Part shown: positions 60,180 through 64,000 of the stretch, piece by piece
Numbering within the stretch: the stretch's first letter is position 1
Layout: every line of letters starts with the position of its first letter
Assembly (NCBI GenBank): GCA_023055355.1
Contig: JALJCS010000024.1
Location: forward strand, 12,229,501-12,293,500
Reading direction: 5' to 3'
DNA length: 64,000 bases
DNA from: Agelaius tricolor
Lineage: Eukaryota > Chordata > Aves > Passeriformes > Icteridae
Position numbers and translations under genes: made by a program
Notes under the pieces: generated by a model
Told to the model about the DNA's origin: nothing
Databases searched by the model: none
The model's input: the letters and a program-made list of their open reading frames with translations, nothing else

Positions 60180-60480
60180 TTGATGAACATCATTAAAATG
60201 CTTGTTCTTTTTAATCAATTGCTCAAAAATCAGTGTGCTTTTGAGCTGTAACACTCTGTTCCCCTTTGCTTGGGCAGATAAAACTACATGGGACACAGAG
60301 TATGTAATTATTTACATGCTTATACCAGAAATAATTTTCTAAAGAGGTTACTGTATTATGAGAGTATTTAATGAAGTACTTTCAGCTTTTGTGCAATTAA
60401 TGCAAATTTATGTGATGATCTACTATTTTACCAATTACTGACTGTGTGCATTTTAATTTTCTATCCTTCCTTTTTACCAA
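60180..60480. promoter_or_regulatory. candidate conserved non-coding element
   Basis: Repeat-free block with gtgcaattaatgcaaattta (60391-60410), a homeodomain core joined to a perfect octamer (60400-60407), and tacatgcttataccagaaat. Motif density suggests an enhancer; no other support. Confidence 0.25.
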
Positions 60481-63400
60481 AAAAGTTGTTTGCATTATAC
60501 TCTTGACTGAGTTTAATTACAGCTGCTTTGAAATTTGCAATTTGTGTTCTGTGGGATGATCTACAATTCCAAAAACCAAAAAGAAATTCAGAATGGAAGG
60601 GAAAACATCTTCAAATTTCCCTTGGAAAGGAAGCCTGGGTGAGGAGCAATGACTGAGAACTCTTTCCTTAGTTGACTGAATGACAGAGCTCTCTTGACCA
60701 CAGATATTTATTCCAATGCCTTTCCTTTCTGCTTTGTCATGCATCAGGAGCCCCTGGTGCCAGCTAGGCTGTTTGAATGAGAAGGTGTTTGAGGAGGAAA
60801 CCCCAGTGCTGTGGAAGAGCTGGTGACTCTGGTGACTTTCAATGTATGTGCTATTACTATTGCTTGTGTGGCCTCATGTAGTGAAAAATTTTAGTGTTTA
60901 TACCCATGCACAGGATTTAAAAGTGAGAATGATCAAGGTTTGGATCACAATGCTGAAATACATTTTAATGGCAGCACAATTAAGTTGACTTTAGATCTGT
61001 ATTCATTGTGACACAACGTTATTATTTTCTATTAAGGGGGAAAAAAGTACATATTTTTGCCCACCCTTTCTTATTGCTTAACCTGGAGTATTTCCATTCA
61101 TACAGGATTACAATACAAACCTCCTTCAATTTTTTTTGCTGTTTCCTAATTCCCTCCATTTTTCTGCCTCAAGCACGTGAAGCAAACCTGCTTTCACATA
61201 CAGCCAAACCCACTTTTTACAAGATTAATTTACTCCCTACAGCCATGCCATTACTCTGGAGGCAAGCTGATAGCCATAACAATTTTTTTTTCTATTTCCA
61301 CAATTTTCACTGTCTATATCAACCAGATCTGCAGAGCTTTCACCAAGTCTCAGTTCCTTGACTAACAGAGCAGTACTTTGCTATGATTTTGTGGTCATGG
61401 AAACTAACAGACCCTGCATTGGGTTAGTTGTTTTATGCATACAGATCTAAATTACCTTACTGAAGTACACTAGCCAAATAAATCCATCTTTCTTTAGATG
61501 TTTATCATAAGCTGGAAGTTGCCATTAAAATATCAAAACTGTGCACCGAGATAGAACTTCTTTCCACATTTTAAATTAATTTCTTTCCACATCCACCTTG
61601 CTGTAAGATATTTACTTCTCTTGTTTTCCCATCAGTTCAGAAAAGTGAAGCAAGGATAATTAATTTTCTTTACTGCTAACTCAGCCACTCCCTTTTCAGC
61701 CCTTTTCCTGGGGGCTGAAAGCACTTGTCTCATATGACATCCTCCCAACACTTGAGCCTCCTTTGGCACTTTCAATTGCATCAGCATATTGATACCTGTC
61801 TCCAGCTATCCAGCTCCCTGCACCTTCCATTTATTTCTTAACCAATTCACGTATATTTTCTCCCCTGTTGCCCCTTATGCCAGGGCATTTGCATAGTGAA
61901 ATCCTTGGACTCTTACACTTCCTTAAAAGGTTGCTCTTTTTCTGCAGGGCTTATATTATTTCTCACTTGTCTGGCCAGGAGTAGACTGAGGTCACTGCTT
62001 ATTATCCAGGCCAAAAATATCTTATCTCTTTCATACATTTCCCTTTGGTTTTCTATTCTTTATTTCATCTTTTGCAATTAAAGTGCAAACTTATCGGGTT
62101 TTTGTTCTCTGTTTGTGTAGCATTTAGTACAAGGCTTTTGGGACATGTGAATTCCTAGACCCTGCAGTAATAAAAGAATAAGCACTTACAGACAGGGTAA
62201 AATAAGATATTGAAGGTAGAGTTATCTCCCAAACAAACATTATACATCACAGAAACTTAGGGCTACCCTCAAATTCAGAGAAATGCAGTAATATTAAGTC
62301 ACCAAACAATGTTTGTCTGTTTGGACAATCTTAGTCCTGGTGTGACACTGTGTAATAAGAATATGGTTATGGCATTATAAGGGATTTAAGTTGTCTTTGA
62401 CTCAAACTGTATTTTTTTCTGTCCTCTGAGGACTGGCAGAGCAAGAGCAACATCCAGGGGTAGCCAAGGAGTGAACTCTTGAGGATCCTCCTAAGCAACA
62501 CTTTTCCTTTCTCTCACTGATAAATTAGAAACTCACAGCTCTGATGAATAACAGCAAAAAGGGACATAATTCCTAAAATAATTACTTTGAAAATGTCCTA
62601 TGAAAAGACTTCAAATAATTCTGATGATGTATGAATAATGAAGAGTCTATATTTTATAACAGAAGTCATTAGGGACGAATAAAAGTCTGACAGAAGGTGT
62701 AAAAGTACCTATTTTCAATTAACTCTAACTCAAACTAAGTAATGGATTTACTTGTAAATTCTCAGAAAATCCATTGCATACTCTGTAAGTACTGTAATTT
62801 TAGGAACAATGGAGTATATTTAGTGCATAGAAAGTGACTGGATCCCTCCTTTAAATGGAAATTTCATTTCTGCCTCAACTTTAAAGCAGCGTTGGGCACC
62901 TTCATAATTCTCCTACTTCACTCTATCCACAGCGTGAAAATAGAAGATGAATAGGAGCCTACAAGGAAACCTGATATATCATCAGGGGAAAAAACTTGAC
63001 AGATAAAGAGAGTTCCATGAATCATAAAAATACATTTCAATAACTAAACTAGAAGGAAAAAAAATCCAACTTTGATTGGCCAATTATAAAACTATAAATG
63101 ACTGCACTTTTGAGAATGCTCCTGTGGCATCAGTGGAAGTTTTTAACTAAGTCTGATGAAATCCTGTCCTTTTTGTGTTAGTATTTCAGCACACACTTTC
63201 CATGCTGTCTTATGTTGCTCTCATACTGCTGTTTAAAATATTTGCGGTAAAAACTCTTCTGGAAATGCACATGCTTTAAACATGGTTGAACAAAATAAAA
63301 AACCAAATTCATAAACACCATGCATGGAAATCCGGCAGATTTTGTCCCCACCTCATTTGCTTTTCAGGACAGTCTTCCAAAAATACTTTCATCAGGAAAA

Positions 63401-64000
63401 GGAAGAAATCATATGCAAGCATAAGACTGTTATCTTGCAATTTTAACATGTGTCTGGATTTTTGACAGTTTCTACGTATTCTAAGGAATTATTTAATCTA
63501 AGTAAAAACTGTATAAATCTTATTTTTTTCTCTATTGTACATCCATTATATTTTATGGATTGTTTTTAACAACATGGATGGAGCTGTAATAGATTTAACC
63601 AAAAACTATGCTGAGCATGTAGCAAAGGACAGTGTTTCTGTAAGAATCATGGTGTTATAATTTCCTGCTCCTTCCAGTATATAGCCCTAATATTGCATTA
63701 GCATATGGCCTGGGTAAGCTTTTTTAATGTTTTAGCCTGACTTAGACAATACATCAAACCTCTGTCTGTGTTCTGTGGATCTGCTTGTCTGTCCTTCCTG
63801 CCTCTCTCAGAAACTGTCATCTGAGCAGGAAAGCCACAGATGTAATGGCAGCCCCAGATGCTGTGCAAGAAGCTGTGTGTGAGCTGCAGGAAGAGATCCA
63901 GCCTGGTACCCAGGAAAAGTCAGGTTGGAGGTGGTGATGGTGCATCCTGTTTGGCAGTGCCAGTGTTTATGTGTGTCATGGGACAGGCAGTGGGCACACA

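Larger units (their letters stand above)
59566..64000. other. gene-free single-copy DNA
   Basis: No gene or clear mobile element is recognised. Octamers are at 60400-60407 and (reverse strand) 61887-61894. The 117-codon frame at 61008-61361 has no known domain. The last 220 bases are somewhat GC-richer. Confidence 0.5.

Noticed and set aside
1..64000. CRISPR arrays, operons, ribosome binding sites or prokaryotic terminators.
   Set aside because: None is present; the repeats and composition are those of a bird nuclear genome.

Overview
This 64 kb window looks like nuclear DNA from a bird, most likely a songbird (passerine). It is AT-rich and poor in CpG. It carries several CR1 LINE copies, a SINE with a tRNA-Ile-like head joined to a CR1 tail, and two long terminal repeats of the kind seen in songbird endogenous retroviruses. 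No reading frame is a recognisable host protein. Open frames are all 171 codons or shorter. The only ones with a known relative are broken pieces of CR1 reverse transcriptase. The window is best read as a gene desert or the inside of a very large intron.

Layout. 1-5890: single-copy AT-rich DNA. 5891-6585: CR1, minus strand. 6586-15206: single-copy DNA with a weak tRNA-like sequence at 11692-11765. 15207-15346: tRNA-Ile/CR1-tail SINE, minus. 15347-20811: single-copy DNA with a GC-rich patch (18055-18440) and a strong small hairpin (19705-19742). 20812-20900: CR1 tail, plus. 22183-22786: a complete-looking solo LTR of ERVK type, minus. 27695-28085: old CR1 reverse-transcriptase fragment. 29618-29878: ERVL-like solo LTR, followed almost at once by a CR1 (29889-30450). 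30451-42574: long single-copy stretch with a 22-bp-arm hairpin (34771-34818). 42575-43395: CR1, plus. 43396-51689: single-copy DNA with simple repeats. 51690-52518: CR1 reverse-transcriptase fragment lacking its 3' end. 52519-58222: single-copy DNA with one possible exon (57094-57242). 58223-59565: a CR1 (minus) split by a younger CR1 (plus, 58931-59199). 59566-64000: single-copy DNA.

No pathway or gene set works together here. The more interesting possibilities are regulatory: by hand I count 12 perfect POU octamers (ATGCAAAT, either strand) where composition predicts about 4, and several repeat-free AT-rich blocks look like conserved non-coding elements. Both need a cross-species alignment to test. 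I found no convincing new biological system.
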